Assembly: GCA_010202265.1 (NCBI GenBank)
Contig: CP047918.1
Location: 558,001 to 622,000 of the forward strand
Length of the DNA: 64,000 nucleotides
Origin: Candidatus Saccharibacteria bacterium oral taxon 955
Lineage (GTDB): Bacteria; Patescibacteriota; Saccharimonadia; Saccharimonadales; Saccharimonadaceae
Direction of reading: 5' to 3'
The notes beneath the pieces are model-generated. The model saw nothing but the letters and a program-made list of their open reading frames with translations. It was not told the origin of the DNA and searched no databases. Position numbers and translations under genes: made by a program. Numbering within the stretch: the first letter of the stretch is position 1; each line of letters begins with the position of its first letter. Of the stretch, positions 35,368 through 43,595 are shown piece after piece.

Positions 35368-35532
35368 TCACCAAAGTGCTTACTGATCAAGTTGTCATAA
35401 CGACCATCTTGCTTCATGGCAGTTATAGTACGGTTAACCTTGCCCAAAAGATCGACATTATTCTTTTTTATAGCAATCGCGTAATTTTCGTTAGAAAGCT
35501 CGCCCGGCAATATTTCCAAATCCGAAAAACCT
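35368..35532 (-). pseudogene. Copy of ABC binding-protein gene fragment
   Basis: Exact 165-bp copy of 30167-30331, encoding LEILPGELSN to SKHFGE in frame with the HpaII-like N-terminal piece. One end joins the endonuclease remnant at GE-NK, the other joins the alpha/beta hydrolase gene stop region. It is a recombination scar, not a gene; a TTG could start a fusion product of 120 residues. Confidence 0.9.
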
Positions 35533-35534
35533 TG

Positions 35535-36737
35535 TCAATCAACCAGCCGACTGTCCAGCCAATCAAAGACTACGCTATGTGCCAAACGTAAATTATTCAG
35601 CTGACAATGAGCGTCGGCGCCGCTTTGCGAATCGAACTCATGCAGCGTCGTATCAAGTTCGCGCCGGATAAATTTATCATAGAGACATCGCGTTTGCCGC
35701 TGGAGTTCAGCACCTTCGCCTTCCCCCATGAGAAACAGCGACGGACAAGTGATAGCTTGGTGGTCGACGACCTTTGCCTGTCCGAAAACTTCATCGATCG
35801 CCGAGCGGAAGTCGCTCGCGCCGAACTGCCAAGCGTATTTTTTCAAATTGATATCGGCGGCTTCATTGATGTTCCCCGCTAATTTTAAGGCGAGATTCAT
35901 CAGCCAGCCGGGCGCTTTGAGCGCTGCGCCGAACTCACGGCGGAACAGTTCTGCCACGTCAAAAATAGGCGTGCTGGCAATCCATGCGCTAATCCTCGCG
36001 TCTTTTGCGGCCGCTTGAGCAGTAAAATACCCGCCGCCGCTAACGCCGTATAGCGCAATGTGACGCGCGTCGGGATTTTCGGTTTGCAGCCAGTCAAGGC
36101 ACGCGGCAATCGGCTCGCCGGCGTCGACGGTAAAAGTGAGACCTCTGGCGGGATTAGAGCCTTGACCGGGTAAATCGACCATCAGTACATTATAGTTCCG
36201 CTGCCACCCCGGCCAGCCGGCAAAATAGAACAAATCCTCCCGGTACGTATCACCGCCGCCGACCATGACCACGGTTGGGCGGTTATTGTCGCAGTAAAGA
36301 TAATAGCCGGGTAAATAGCCAGTTTGATACGGAACGCGCACGGGTTTGATCGGTATATTTATCGCCCTGACCGCACCGGTAAAAGCGTTTTCCATAGCGC
36401 AAACAAGCTTCGGATATTCCGGAGAAAACGGATCAATGAACTGCAGTACTGCCCGATAGGCATAGGTTGCGCCAAAATAGCAGTCGGCGGCCATTTGTTC
36501 ACCGGTGGCTGCCTTTGCCAAGCGAACGAGATAATCGGCATGGTCCGTAAAACAGGCTCGCCACTTACTCGGTTTCCCGTCACGCCCGATCTTATGCGCC
36601 AGATAAAACAACTCTCCATGCGACATACCGAACAGTTCCGCCACGCCGAGCATCCAGTTGAAAAAGAAATCGGTATCGTCATTGTCAAAGAAGATTTTAG
36701 TCGATTGCCGTTTGAGGATCTTTTCGTTTTTTTGCAT
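35535..36737 (-). CDS. Alpha/beta hydrolase (FrsA/esterase-like)
   Basis: A 400-residue serine hydrolase. The nucleophile elbow is GVSGGG in IALYGVSGGGYFT at about 222, the oxyanion stretch is VVMVGGGD at about 140, and a catalytic His is likely in GADAHCQL near 375. The first about 110 residues form a helical cap. Composition (many GCC, GCG, CGC codons) differs from the flanks, suggesting recent transfer. Its 3' end abuts the binding-protein fragment, and a tRNA-Gly lies upstream, both consistent with insertion. Substrate unknown. Confidence 0.85.
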   Translation of the reverse strand: MQKNEKILKRQSTKIFFDNDDTDFFFNWMLGVAELFGMSHGELFYLAHKIGRDGKPSKWRACFTDHADYLVRLAKAATGEQMAADCYFGATYAYRAVLQFIDPFSPEYPKLVCAMENAFTGAVRAINIPIKPVRVPYQTGYLPGYYLYCDNNRPTVVMVGGGDTYREDLFYFAGWPGWQRNYNVLMVDLPGQGSNPARGLTFTVDAGEPIAACLDWLQTENPDARHIALYGVSGGGYFTAQAAAKDARISAWIASTPIFDVAELFRREFGAALKAPGWLMNLALKLAGNINEAADINLKKYAWQFGASDFRSAIDEVFGQAKVVDHQAITCPSLFLMGEGEGAELQRQTRCLYDKFIRRELDTTLHEFDSQSGADAHCQLNNLRLAHSVVFDWLDSRLVD

Positions 36738-36815
36738 GAATAACCCCTTTGGACGTTTTTTGAAACGAATAATTTTATACAGTATCGTGATCAGGCAAAC
36801 AATCCTTCATCGACG

Positions 36816-36890
36816 TGGTGCGGATGGGGAGAGTCGAACTCCTGTCTCAACCTTGGGAAGGTCACATAATAGCCGTTATACGATACCCGC
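36816..36890 (-). tRNA. tRNA-Gly (CCC anticodon), copy 2, degenerate acceptor
   Basis: Identical to copy 1 over most of its length, but the 3' acceptor strand reads CATCCGC, giving a G-U pair at 5-68 and an A-C mismatch at 7-66. CCA is encoded. It may be a pseudo-tRNA or a by-product of recombination into this site; the usual trailer is missing. Confidence 0.75.
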
Positions 36891-36966
36891 AATGGGGATA
36901 TTATACCTGATTACCCACCAAACTACTAGAGTATTGCAGCACTTTCTTGACGCTTATGCTAAAAGT

Positions 36967-36994
36967 TTGGCATATAGTTTCAGTACGTTACAAT
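36967..36994 (+). promoter_or_regulatory. Promoter TTGGCA-16-TACAAT
   Basis: The -10 box ends 6 nt before ATG 37001, so transcription should begin at or next to the start codon. Confidence 0.6.
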
Positions 36995-37000
36995 GGAAAT

Positions 37001-37156
37001 ATGACAAAGCAAAAACTAATCCTAACAAGCATAGCAACTCTTGTTGTCATCGGCGGTTTGTCGCTCGGTGCGCTGCTGCTGCCAACACTCGCAGCTCTCG
37101 GCGCAGCGGTAGCGTTGATGACGCAATGTACGATTGCGGTAGAACGACGAGATTAA
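37001..37156 (+). CDS. Small membrane protein
   Basis: A 51-residue protein with two hydrophobic segments (about 8-25 and 26-42), beginning MTKQKLILTS and ending in a charged AVERRD. No Shine-Dalgarno is present, but a good promoter lies immediately upstream, so it is probably leaderless. Function unknown. It lies between the tRNA-Gly copy and the S33 hydrolase gene, which is convergent. Confidence 0.5.
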   Translation: MTKQKLILTSIATLVVIGGLSLGALLLPTLAALGAAVALMTQCTIAVERRD

Positions 37157-37198
37157 CAAGCACGAGCTACTCTGCCCACCCAAAGCCCACATCCAGAC

Positions 37199-38377
37199 CT
37201 ATTGATTGCGGTTATCATCCACAATTCGCTTAACCTCTTTCACATAGCGGTCAGCTTCGGTATTCCAAGGCGCATGTCCGCTGTGCTCAAACCACACCAG
37301 CTCTTTCTTGGGCGCATTGAGCAGCTGGTAATATTCCTCAGCAAGATAAGTCGGTGCGTTCAAATCATGACGCCCAAGCAAGAAGTACATTGGCACCTCC
37401 AGCTTCGTGGCACTCTTGCGAAAGTTAATGTTATACAGTTGCGGGAACACCTGATCAAGAGTCCTGAACAAACCAGCTGCCCAATTATACTTATCGATCA
37501 AACCGTATTCAGGCGCAAGAACTGATGCGTATATATTTGACTTTGATGGGTTGATATTACCACGCCTAGCCATTTCATTATCCAAATATTGCAAGTAGGC
37601 AAGCATATCAAATATCACACTGTCACCATAATAAGGCGGTGATCCACGGCGCTCTAGCTGTTTAACTTTTGCTGTATCACCCCGTTCTTTAGCAATCTTT
37701 AGCGCTAGCTTATAATCATCAACTTCAGTTTGCGCAAAATCAACCATCTGTCCACTACCAATAAATGCAGCATAGTCCTCTGGATGCCTTTGCATCAACA
37801 AGACACCGAGGGCACTACCCCAGGATTCACCAATGACGTAAATCTTTTTCTTACCAAATTTCTGCTTTAAGTACTGCGTTACCGCATGACCATCCTGGAG
37901 ATAACGATCGAGCGTTATCTGCTGACGCGGCACTGCCCAGCGCGACTTACCAGACCCTGGCTGATCCCACTGCACCATCACGAAATTATCTTCCAGCTCA
38001 CTCAATGCCACCCTCGCATTACCCATTTGTGAACCACCCGGACCACCAGACAAAAAGAGAATCACCGGCGCATCTTTATTTTTACCGCGAAGTGTTAACC
38101 ACTGCTTGCTATCATTTACAGTAATTTCACGCAATTCAGATATAGCATTATCACCATCGATATGTGGTGTATATGTCATGAACTGTGAACTAATAACCGC
38201 GATCAGCATAACACCGAAAGCGACTCCAAGGAGCTTCGCAGTATTGCCGACAAATGACAAGGCAAAGGGGTGATGAAAAAGTGCGGCCACCCCAGCGATA
38301 ATTAAAAGTAATATTGTTGCGACAGCTACTATACCCGCCAACACGAACAGGCAGAGCAAAATTATTGATACATTCAT
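37199..38377 (-). CDS. Membrane-anchored S33 hydrolase (proline iminopeptidase-like)
   Basis: A 392-residue alpha/beta hydrolase. Two N-terminal membrane segments (about 4-31 and 47-66) anchor it. The oxyanion motif is GGPGG (about 112) and the nucleophile is in IGESWGSALG (about 186), the prolyl-iminopeptidase pattern; the catalytic His is in HSGHAPW near 373. It diverges from a TetR gene, with a palindrome over the shared promoter, so expression is likely controlled by that repressor. Confidence 0.88.
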   Translation of the reverse strand: MNVSIILLCLFVLAGIVAVATILLLIIAGVAALFHHPFALSFVGNTAKLLGVAFGVMLIAVISSQFMTYTPHIDGDNAISELREITVNDSKQWLTLRGKNKDAPVILFLSGGPGGSQMGNARVALSELEDNFVMVQWDQPGSGKSRWAVPRQQITLDRYLQDGHAVTQYLKQKFGKKKIYVIGESWGSALGVLLMQRHPEDYAAFIGSGQMVDFAQTEVDDYKLALKIAKERGDTAKVKQLERRGSPPYYGDSVIFDMLAYLQYLDNEMARRGNINPSKSNIYASVLAPEYGLIDKYNWAAGLFRTLDQVFPQLYNINFRKSATKLEVPMYFLLGRHDLNAPTYLAEEYYQLLNAPKKELVWFEHSGHAPWNTEADRYVKEVKRIVDDNRNQ

Positions 38378-38391
38378 ATCGCCACTGTAAC

Positions 38392-38418
38392 AAAATATTG
38401 AACAATGGTCAATATTTT
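38392..38418. promoter_or_regulatory. TetR operator
   Basis: AAAATATTGA-7 nt-TCAATATTTT, perfect 10-bp arms, in the 62-bp gap between divergent hydrolase and TetR genes, overlapping promoter boxes of both. Confidence 0.75.
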
Positions 38419-38439
38419 ATAATGTATTATACTGTTACT

Positions 38440-39075
38440 ATGAATACCCAGCATAAATTACAACGGCAACATATTCGCCGTAATCAAATACTCGACGGAC
38501 TGCTCGAGTTGCTATCCGAGAAAGATAATGGACCACTAAGTGTTGCTGACCTAGCAGCAAAACTCGGTATCGCTAAGGGTGGACTGTACCACTATTTTGA
38601 TTCGATTGATCAAGCATTCATGCAGCTAGTTGAGCGTGAATACGGCGCCGCCATCAATGAAGTTGAACTGGCCCTGCACTCAGCTACTAATGCCTCCGTA
38701 GTAGAACAAATCACCATCCTTACCACTACTTACATTCAAACAGCACCAACAAATCGTGCGCTTGATAGTTATCTTCACCTTGATGCTTATGCGCATATTC
38801 ACCAGCGATCACTCGCCTATATTACCGAGCGCTTAGCTGCAATCCTCGGAGAGATCATACAACGCGGTGTAACGGACGGTATTTTCATATGCGTCAACCC
38901 ACAAGCTACCGCGACCGTTATACTTGGTATGGTTGCGTTTATCGGTGATAAACATATATTCCCTACTGACCATGAACTACATAGCGCCTACCTTGAGGAA
39001 ACGGTACGCCTCATGGCACTTGGTCTGGGATTGAAAGCCGATACTTTCGCTGATATAGCAAAACAACTGACGTAA
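38440..39075 (+). CDS. TetR-family repressor
   Basis: A 211-residue TetR-type regulator. The N-terminal helix-turn-helix is at about 20-60 (SVADLAAKLGIAKGGLYHYF), the C-terminal helices form the ligand domain. ATG at 38440 is chosen since TATACT lies 6 nt upstream (leaderless) and an upstream TTG extension would run through the operator. Probably represses itself and the divergent hydrolase. Confidence 0.93.
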   Translation: MNTQHKLQRQHIRRNQILDGLLELLSEKDNGPLSVADLAAKLGIAKGGLYHYFDSIDQAFMQLVEREYGAAINEVELALHSATNASVVEQITILTTTYIQTAPTNRALDSYLHLDAYAHIHQRSLAYITERLAAILGEIIQRGVTDGIFICVNPQATATVILGMVAFIGDKHIFPTDHELHSAYLEETVRLMALGLGLKADTFADIAKQLT

Positions 39076-39116
39076 TAAGAACTAACTTATATAGTACAAT
39101 AAGATGGCGAGTTTGT

Positions 39117-39192
39117 GGCTCTTTAGCTCAGTTGGTAGAGCAGAGGCCTGAAGAGTCTTGTGTCCCCAGTTCAAGTCTGGGAGGAGCCACCA
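39117..39192 (+). tRNA. tRNA-Phe (GAA anticodon), copy 2
   Basis: Acceptor GGCTCTT/AGGAGCC, anticodon loop CTGAAGA, T-loop TTCAAGT, encoded CCA. It differs from copy 1 in acceptor and T stems with compensating changes, so it can be functional. Confidence 0.92.
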
Positions 39193-39241
39193 AATATTGC
39201 ATTTTATTCGCGGCTTTGTTACAATAAATCGTGAATTACAT

Positions 39242-39317
39242 GCGGGTATAGCTCAGTTGTTAGAGCGCATCCTTGCCAAGGAAGAGGCCAGGAGTTAGAG
39301 TCTCCTAACCCGCACCA
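39242..39317 (+). tRNA. tRNA-Gly (GCC anticodon), copy 2, degenerate
   Basis: Same U19/A56 loops as copy 1. Compared with it, the anticodon stem has an A-A mismatch (CATCC/GGAAG) and the acceptor ends with an A-A mismatch (GCGGGTA/AACCCGC), so it may be decaying. The T stem AGGAG/CTCCT is intact. Confidence 0.8.
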
Positions 39318-39593
39318 ATTTGGAACTTTCTAAGATTTGGTCGCCCTGAACGGACGACCGTTTTCAATTTTATTCCGAAATAGTGGCAATATACACCAAA
39401 CTTGAACCTATCTCGAGTGTAAAAGCTGAGCCGTACAAGCTCAGTTCTGAGCACCTTGCGGACACGCGCACCCACTCGCCCCACCAGAAAAACCTTTGAA
39501 TTATCTTTTTGAAATTCTCCCCGCCGATCTTTTTATTTTTTAGTTGAAAAGGGTGTTTTCTGGGTGGGGACGTGTCGCTTTGGCGGCTGGGTG
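39242..39593 (+). repeat. About 350-bp direct repeat, copy 2
   Basis: Copy of 33968-34320, see there. Together the repeats bracket the variable island. Confidence 0.9.
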
Positions 39594-39678
39594 TATTTTT
39601 CGTGTATTCACTCCGTGAGCACACGAAAAAAGTGATATAATAAAAGTTGATATTTAATAAACTTGGATCATTATCGTC

Positions 39679-40173
39679 ATGACCCAGCAGTTCACTCAAA
39701 AATATACCATCGTTCAGTTCTTTGACGATATTGGCGAGGGGTACGAATATTCATCCGACAGCTGGCCGCTCCACTCTACAATCGTGGATACGTTCGCCAT
39801 TGACTGGTCTGTCGATGAGATGGTCAGTCGGCTAAAAGATGTCCTCAAGAATCACGCTACCGCTGACTCAGTGACTGAAGACGACAGGTTCTTCGGTGAT
39901 CAAGGGCAGGTTCAGGTAGTATTACTCAACCGGTCAAATAGCTTGGTTGAACTTCATCAAGATATCCTGACTACACTTGAAGAAGGTGGGCTAAAGCTCA
40001 ACGATCCACAATTTGCTCGTGACGGGTTTCTTCCGCATGCAACTGTCCAAAAGCACGCGCGACTCGATAAGGGTGACAAGGTACGATTTACTGCGCTTAG
40101 TATTGTTGATATGTTTCCGGACAAAGATCCATACAAGCGAAAAGTGCTTAAAACCATTGCAATCGGTAGCTAG
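39679..40173 (+). CDS. 2H phosphoesterase / 2'-5' RNA ligase-like protein
   Basis: A 164-residue member of the 2H phosphoesterase superfamily. Both HxT motifs are present: PLHSTIVD at about 31-35 and LPHATVQ at about 118-122. Members act on 2',3'-cyclic or 2'-5' linked RNA ends. TATAAT lies about 40 nt before ATG with no clear Shine-Dalgarno. Single gene just beyond the tRNA repeats, an interesting site for an RNA-end enzyme. Confidence 0.82.
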   Translation: MTQQFTQKYTIVQFFDDIGEGYEYSSDSWPLHSTIVDTFAIDWSVDEMVSRLKDVLKNHATADSVTEDDRFFGDQGQVQVVLLNRSNSLVELHQDILTTLEEGGLKLNDPQFARDGFLPHATVQKHARLDKGDKVRFTALSIVDMFPDKDPYKRKVLKTIAIGS

Positions 40174-40174
40174 T

Positions 40175-40417
40175 TTACAGATTCTGCTGACTTCTCGAAG
40201 TGAGTATCCTTGCTGTTGATACATGAGCCGATTGTATTGACTTCTCCATGGACAGGCCTTCGAATAATTTCATCGCAACCTCTGCGCTAAACATATCGCC
40301 AGCTCCGACAAGATTGATGATTTCACTATCATTCAGCGGGTGCTCTGTGGGTATATTGATAGTATTTCCGTTTTTCAGCAGCGCAGTTCCATTCTTGGCT
40401 CCCGTAACAATGATTGC
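40175..40417 (-). pseudogene. C-terminal fragment of PfkB-family sugar kinase
   Basis: The frame ending at TAA 40175 reads IVTGAKNGTALL, then LVGAGDMFSAEVAMKL: the PfkB signature GAGDxF with the catalytic Asp. Only the last about 80 residues remain. Upstream it joins out of frame a fragment of the repeated ORF family at about 40416, so it is a rearrangement remnant. Confidence 0.8.
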
Positions 40418-40475
40418 AGTGTTCGACTGCTTGTTTGTAGGTCATTTGAGGGTATTGACTGTTACTAATGCTCAT
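40416..40475 (-). pseudogene. 5' fragment of repeated-ORF family
   Basis: ATG 40475 begins MSISNSQYPQMTYKQAVEHC, the start of the repeat protein family at 41502-43518, then breaks into the kinase fragment. About 41 bp are identical to 41737-41776. Confidence 0.8.
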
Positions 40476-40510
40476 AACTATTTGAGGCACTGTGGCCTAT
40501 CCTCATTTCA

Positions 40511-40885
40511 CTACATCTGAAATGCCGTCATCCAAAAACATATCGTGGCTATAAGCGAAAGCGGAGTCATAACATATCTTTCTTTCCTACTTTTTGAAAT
40601 CATGTTCATAATAGTATTCAAAGATAGGTAAGTGGCAAAGAAAAAACAAATATATTTAGTAGCTCCAAAAGACAACCACAAAGGAATAAAGCCTCCAGCC
40701 TGCAAAATAATTATCATTGCAAAAATTTGGATAGCCACCGAAATGACTGCCATAACTCTAAATTTCTTAGGTAAGATTTTATGTTGTCCACCCATTGTAA
40801 ATTCGCCCAAAGGCAAACCGCAAGCAACAAGAACTGTCATAGTTGCTATAATTCCAAATAATACTGCACCTAATATTGAAAACAT
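40511..40885 (-). CDS. Four-helix membrane protein
   Basis: A 124-residue protein with four membrane segments and the conserved-looking CGLPLGEFTMGG near 22-33 and YLSLNTIMN near 85. I cannot name a function. Codon use is more AT-rich than the flanks, and the strong AAGGAGG before ATG resembles Firmicutes genes, suggesting transfer. It stands among gene fragments but looks intact itself. Confidence 0.65.
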   Translation of the reverse strand: MFSILGAVLFGIIATMTVLVACGLPLGEFTMGGQHKILPKKFRVMAVISVAIQIFAMIIILQAGGFIPLWLSFGATKYICFFFATYLSLNTIMNMISKSRKERYVMTPLSLIATICFWMTAFQM

Positions 40886-40984
40886 AAATCAATATCCTCC
40901 TTCGTAAAATATAAATTCCATTTGACCTGCTAATAATCATAGATGAGCTGTAATCATTTACTCTATCCCTACTCTTTTATAGGA

Positions 40985-41081
40985 GCGATCAAGCTCTACG
41001 TCTCTCGCCTACACGACCACCTATCTATAAAGGAGCTAGCACACGACAGGACTGTCGTGATTAGTGAATATTATAAACTAT
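40985..41081 (-). repeat. Copy of toxin-like gene promoter and first codons
   Basis: About 97 bp nearly identical to 44676-44770, the 5' region of the coiled-coil gene. Here the GTG start is changed to GCG and the frame is lost after about 10 codons. Confidence 0.85.
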
Positions 41082-41141
41082 CATTCTTTGGGTAAACGAA
41101 AAAGACTCCCGTGCTTATGCTAAAAATACAAGTTTATTGTA

Positions 41142-41405
41142 TCAATTAATTTGGCCTAACTTTTCCTTAATTTCGTGTATGATATTGGCAGCATACTCCG
41201 TGTCTTCAGTTGTTTCAAGTTCGGCTCCCAATTCGGCAATTTCGTCGAGCAGCGGATAGTGATCCTGAAACACATCGCCCCAATCATCGCGCGCAAGTGT
41301 TGCACCCACGATATAACTACCGAGACAGTCGAGTGGCTCATTTTTGCTGTTTTGCAGTATATGTTTGATTTTATCTACTACAATCTGCTTTCTATTGTCA
41401 TACAT
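41142..41405 (-). CDS. Small acidic protein, unknown
   Basis: An 87-residue acidic protein, helical by pattern (IVVDKIKHILQNSK, LDEIAELGAELE). No family recognised. It is last in the array of small minus-strand genes behind the coiled-coil gene and might be an immunity-type protein by position. Confidence 0.55.
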   Translation of the reverse strand: MYDNRKQIVVDKIKHILQNSKNEPLDCLGSYIVGATLARDDWGDVFQDHYPLLDEIAELGAELETTEDTEYAANIIHEIKEKLGQIN

Positions 41406-41501
41406 AAGACTACCATAACATAAATGTGTACCCCTTCTGGGGACGATATGTCCTTTATATACTAGCGTTGGGGTGTCACTCCAAGAACAAGTTTTCCGGT
41501 T

Positions 41502-41795
41502 TTATAATCTATCAATTAACTCTAGTAGCTTTTCCCACGAGGCTCTGTCGGTATGATCATTGTCAACGGTAACAGCGTATATGCAAACTTTATATAGAAG
41601 AGTATGTTCTTGTGAATTAATCCAGGTCTGCATCTCCAAAGGATATGCTAACTAATCAGAAAGCCCAATAGCTGCGCCGTAATCAGTAGTCAATAGGTCA
41701 AGTCCGTCATGTCTAATCTGATCCGCCCAATATCTGCAGTGTTCGACTGCTTGTTTGTAGGTCATTTGAGGGTATTGGCTACTGCTACTATTCAT
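41502..41795 (-). pseudogene. Fourth repeat-unit gene interrupted by TAG
   Basis: A 97-codon paralogue of the units in the 42631-43518 gene, beginning MNSSSSQYPQMTYKQ and ending LLELIDRL. Codon 48 is TAG where paralogues have CAG (SDQLAYPL becomes SD-stop-LAYPL), a single transition at 41652-41654. Its ATG overlaps the upstream gene's stop, so it was once coupled to it. Confidence 0.8.
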
Positions 41796-42171
41796 ATTTA
41801 TCATTATAATGGCTTTGGTGATTTGTTTTACGCGACTCAATCTCGTCAGTAATCGCAAATAGCACCTGCCAATCCTTTGGTTTATCGACACCTTTGTCTA
41901 GACCACTCAATATAGACAACATCTCATCAAGAGCGGGATCCAACTCGACCGTCGAGTCATGTAGCATCAAACTAAGTAATTCATCGACGATACGTTCAGA
42001 TTTAGTTTGCGGATAGCGTGTGTTAGGCTGGTTATAATCTCCTCGCTTACACAATTCCGCAATATCCATAGCACGCGCAGCTTGAATTAATGCTAATATT
42101 TTAGTAGTATTACCATTTTGAACTATACTCTCTGGCACTTCTTGTATCATTCTATCTATACTATAAAACAT
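41788..42171 (-). CDS. Small protein in immunity-like array
   Basis: A 127-residue acidic, helix-rich protein of no recognised family. It lies in the minus-strand array, its stop overlapping the start of the interrupted repeat gene by 8 bp. No signal or membrane segment. By position it may neutralise a toxin variant; that is inference. Confidence 0.55.
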   Translation of the reverse strand: MFYSIDRMIQEVPESIVQNGNTTKILALIQAARAMDIAELCKRGDYNQPNTRYPQTKSERIVDELLSLMLHDSTVELDPALDEMLSILSGLDKGVDKPKDWQVLFAITDEIESRKTNHQSHYNDKYE

Positions 42172-42333
42172 CTATGTATGTGAGTCAGTTTTTCGTCACG
42201 ACTCCGGTCTATATGTCACGTCCTAGGACTGGCATACTTGTGTCTCGAGACTCCGTTATTATTTGGTCTACTAACTCATGGAATTGGTCAAACGAAAACG
42301 AACCCTCAACGACTTATCTTTGTTTGGCTTCGC

Positions 42334-42615
42334 TTATGAGTCACGAACTTTTGGCAAGAATTTCTGAATAGATCTCTCACATTGATTAAGCAGTTCGACA
42401 TTAAGCGGTACTGGATTATTGTTGTTTAAAGAATAATACCTCTGGTCACATATACTAGTGAGATCATCCCACGATACAACAGACGAGTCCTCGAGACCGC
42501 GTGCCAACGAGAACGCAAAACTGTCAAGATATTCAAGGATATCTGAATTATCAGCATTTTCACGAATCATTTGAATCATATCACGTGCTAGAACTGCCTG
42601 CTCATTCTGTTTCAT
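42334..42615 (-). CDS. Small acidic protein in immunity-like array
   Basis: A 93-residue acidic protein (ILEYLDSFAFSLARG, SWDDLTSIC) without recognised family. It starts 16 bp after the repeat gene stop, so probably the same operon. The 163 bp following it hold no gene. Confidence 0.55.
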   Translation of the reverse strand: MKQNEQAVLARDMIQMIRENADNSDILEYLDSFAFSLARGLEDSSVVSWDDLTSICDQRYYSLNNNNPVPLNVELLNQCERSIQKFLPKVRDS

Positions 42616-42630
42616 AATCTTATTCTGGTT

Positions 42631-43518
42631 TTATAATTTATCGATTAGCTCTAGCAACTTTTCCCATGAGGCTCTGTCGGTGTGGTCGCGGTCGACAACG
42701 CCAGCATAATATCGTATTGCATAAATATCTGGATATCTTGGGGCTGAGATCCATTCCTGCATATCTAGTGGATAAGCTAACTGATCGGAAACCCCAATGG
42801 CTGCAACCCAGTCAGTAGTTAACAAATCAAGCCCATCAGCTCGGATCTGCTCCGCCCAGTGCTTGCAGTGCTTGACTGCTTGTTTGTAGGTCATTTGAGG
42901 GTATTGATTATTTTTATCGTATTCTTCTGGCAGATCATCAATTAGTTCCAATAACTTTTCCCACAAAGCTCTGTCGGTGTAATTATTATAGTCAATGTCT
43001 ATAGCATATGTACGAACTCGATACAAATGATAATATTTTTGCGGATCAATCCAAGTCTGCATATATAGTGGATAAACTAGCTGGTCGGAAACCCCAATGG
43101 CTGCAACATAATTAGTGGTCAATAAATCAAGCCCATCAGCTCGGATCTGCTCCGCCCAGTGCTTGCAGTGCTTGACTGCTTGTTTGTAGGTCATTTGAGG
43201 GTAGTTATTTTTACCATACTCTTCTAGCAGATCATCAATTAGTTCCAATAACTTCTCCCACGAAGCTCTGTCGGTGTAATTATTGTAAATGCTTATAGCA
43301 TATATACGAACTCGATATAAATGATAATATTTTTGCGGATCAATCCAAGTCTGCATATATAGCGCATAAGCTAACTGATAAGAAACTCCAATGGCTGCAC
43401 CATAATCAGTGGTCAATAGGTCAAGCCCATCATGCCTAATTTGATCTGCCCAATATTTACAGTGCTTGACTACTTGTTTGTAGGTCATTTGAGGGTATTG
43501 ATCCTCGCCGTTATTCAT
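42631..43518 (-). CDS. Triple-repeat protein (about 98-residue units)
   Basis: A 295-residue protein made of three tandem units, residues 8-105, 106-205 and 206-295, each beginning YPQMTYKQ, with shared LDLLTTD, AAIGVS and SWEKLLELID. DNA identity between units is very high in places (a 65-bp stretch is identical at 42839 and 43139). The unit also occurs alone at 41502 (broken) and as a fragment at 40416. Units are helical and soluble. Such tandem or arrayed paralogues behind a long coiled-coil gene resemble immunity arrays of polymorphic toxins, but no known immunity family is recognised. Confidence 0.7.
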   Translation of the reverse strand: MNNGEDQYPQMTYKQVVKHCKYWADQIRHDGLDLLTTDYGAAIGVSYQLAYALYMQTWIDPQKYYHLYRVRIYAISIYNNYTDRASWEKLLELIDDLLEEYGKNNYPQMTYKQAVKHCKHWAEQIRADGLDLLTTNYVAAIGVSDQLVYPLYMQTWIDPQKYYHLYRVRTYAIDIDYNNYTDRALWEKLLELIDDLPEEYDKNNQYPQMTYKQAVKHCKHWAEQIRADGLDLLTTDWVAAIGVSDQLAYPLDMQEWISAPRYPDIYAIRYYAGVVDRDHTDRASWEKLLELIDKL

Positions 43519-43595
43519 ATTTTATAATTATATAACATGAAAAAGTCCCAGACTAATAACATAATATTAATCTGGGACAGTCGTCTCCTTTCTGA

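Noticed and set aside
39370-39699. 109-residue minus-strand ORF
   Set aside because: It covers the tRNA trailer repeat and is not kept in the other copy.
41652-41654. TAG recoded as an amino acid
   Set aside because: TAG ends other good genes here, such as rpmF and the pheS-pheT NUDIX gene.
42631-43518. Tandem DNA repeats as a CRISPR array
   Set aside because: Units are about 300 bp and coding, without short repeats and spacers.
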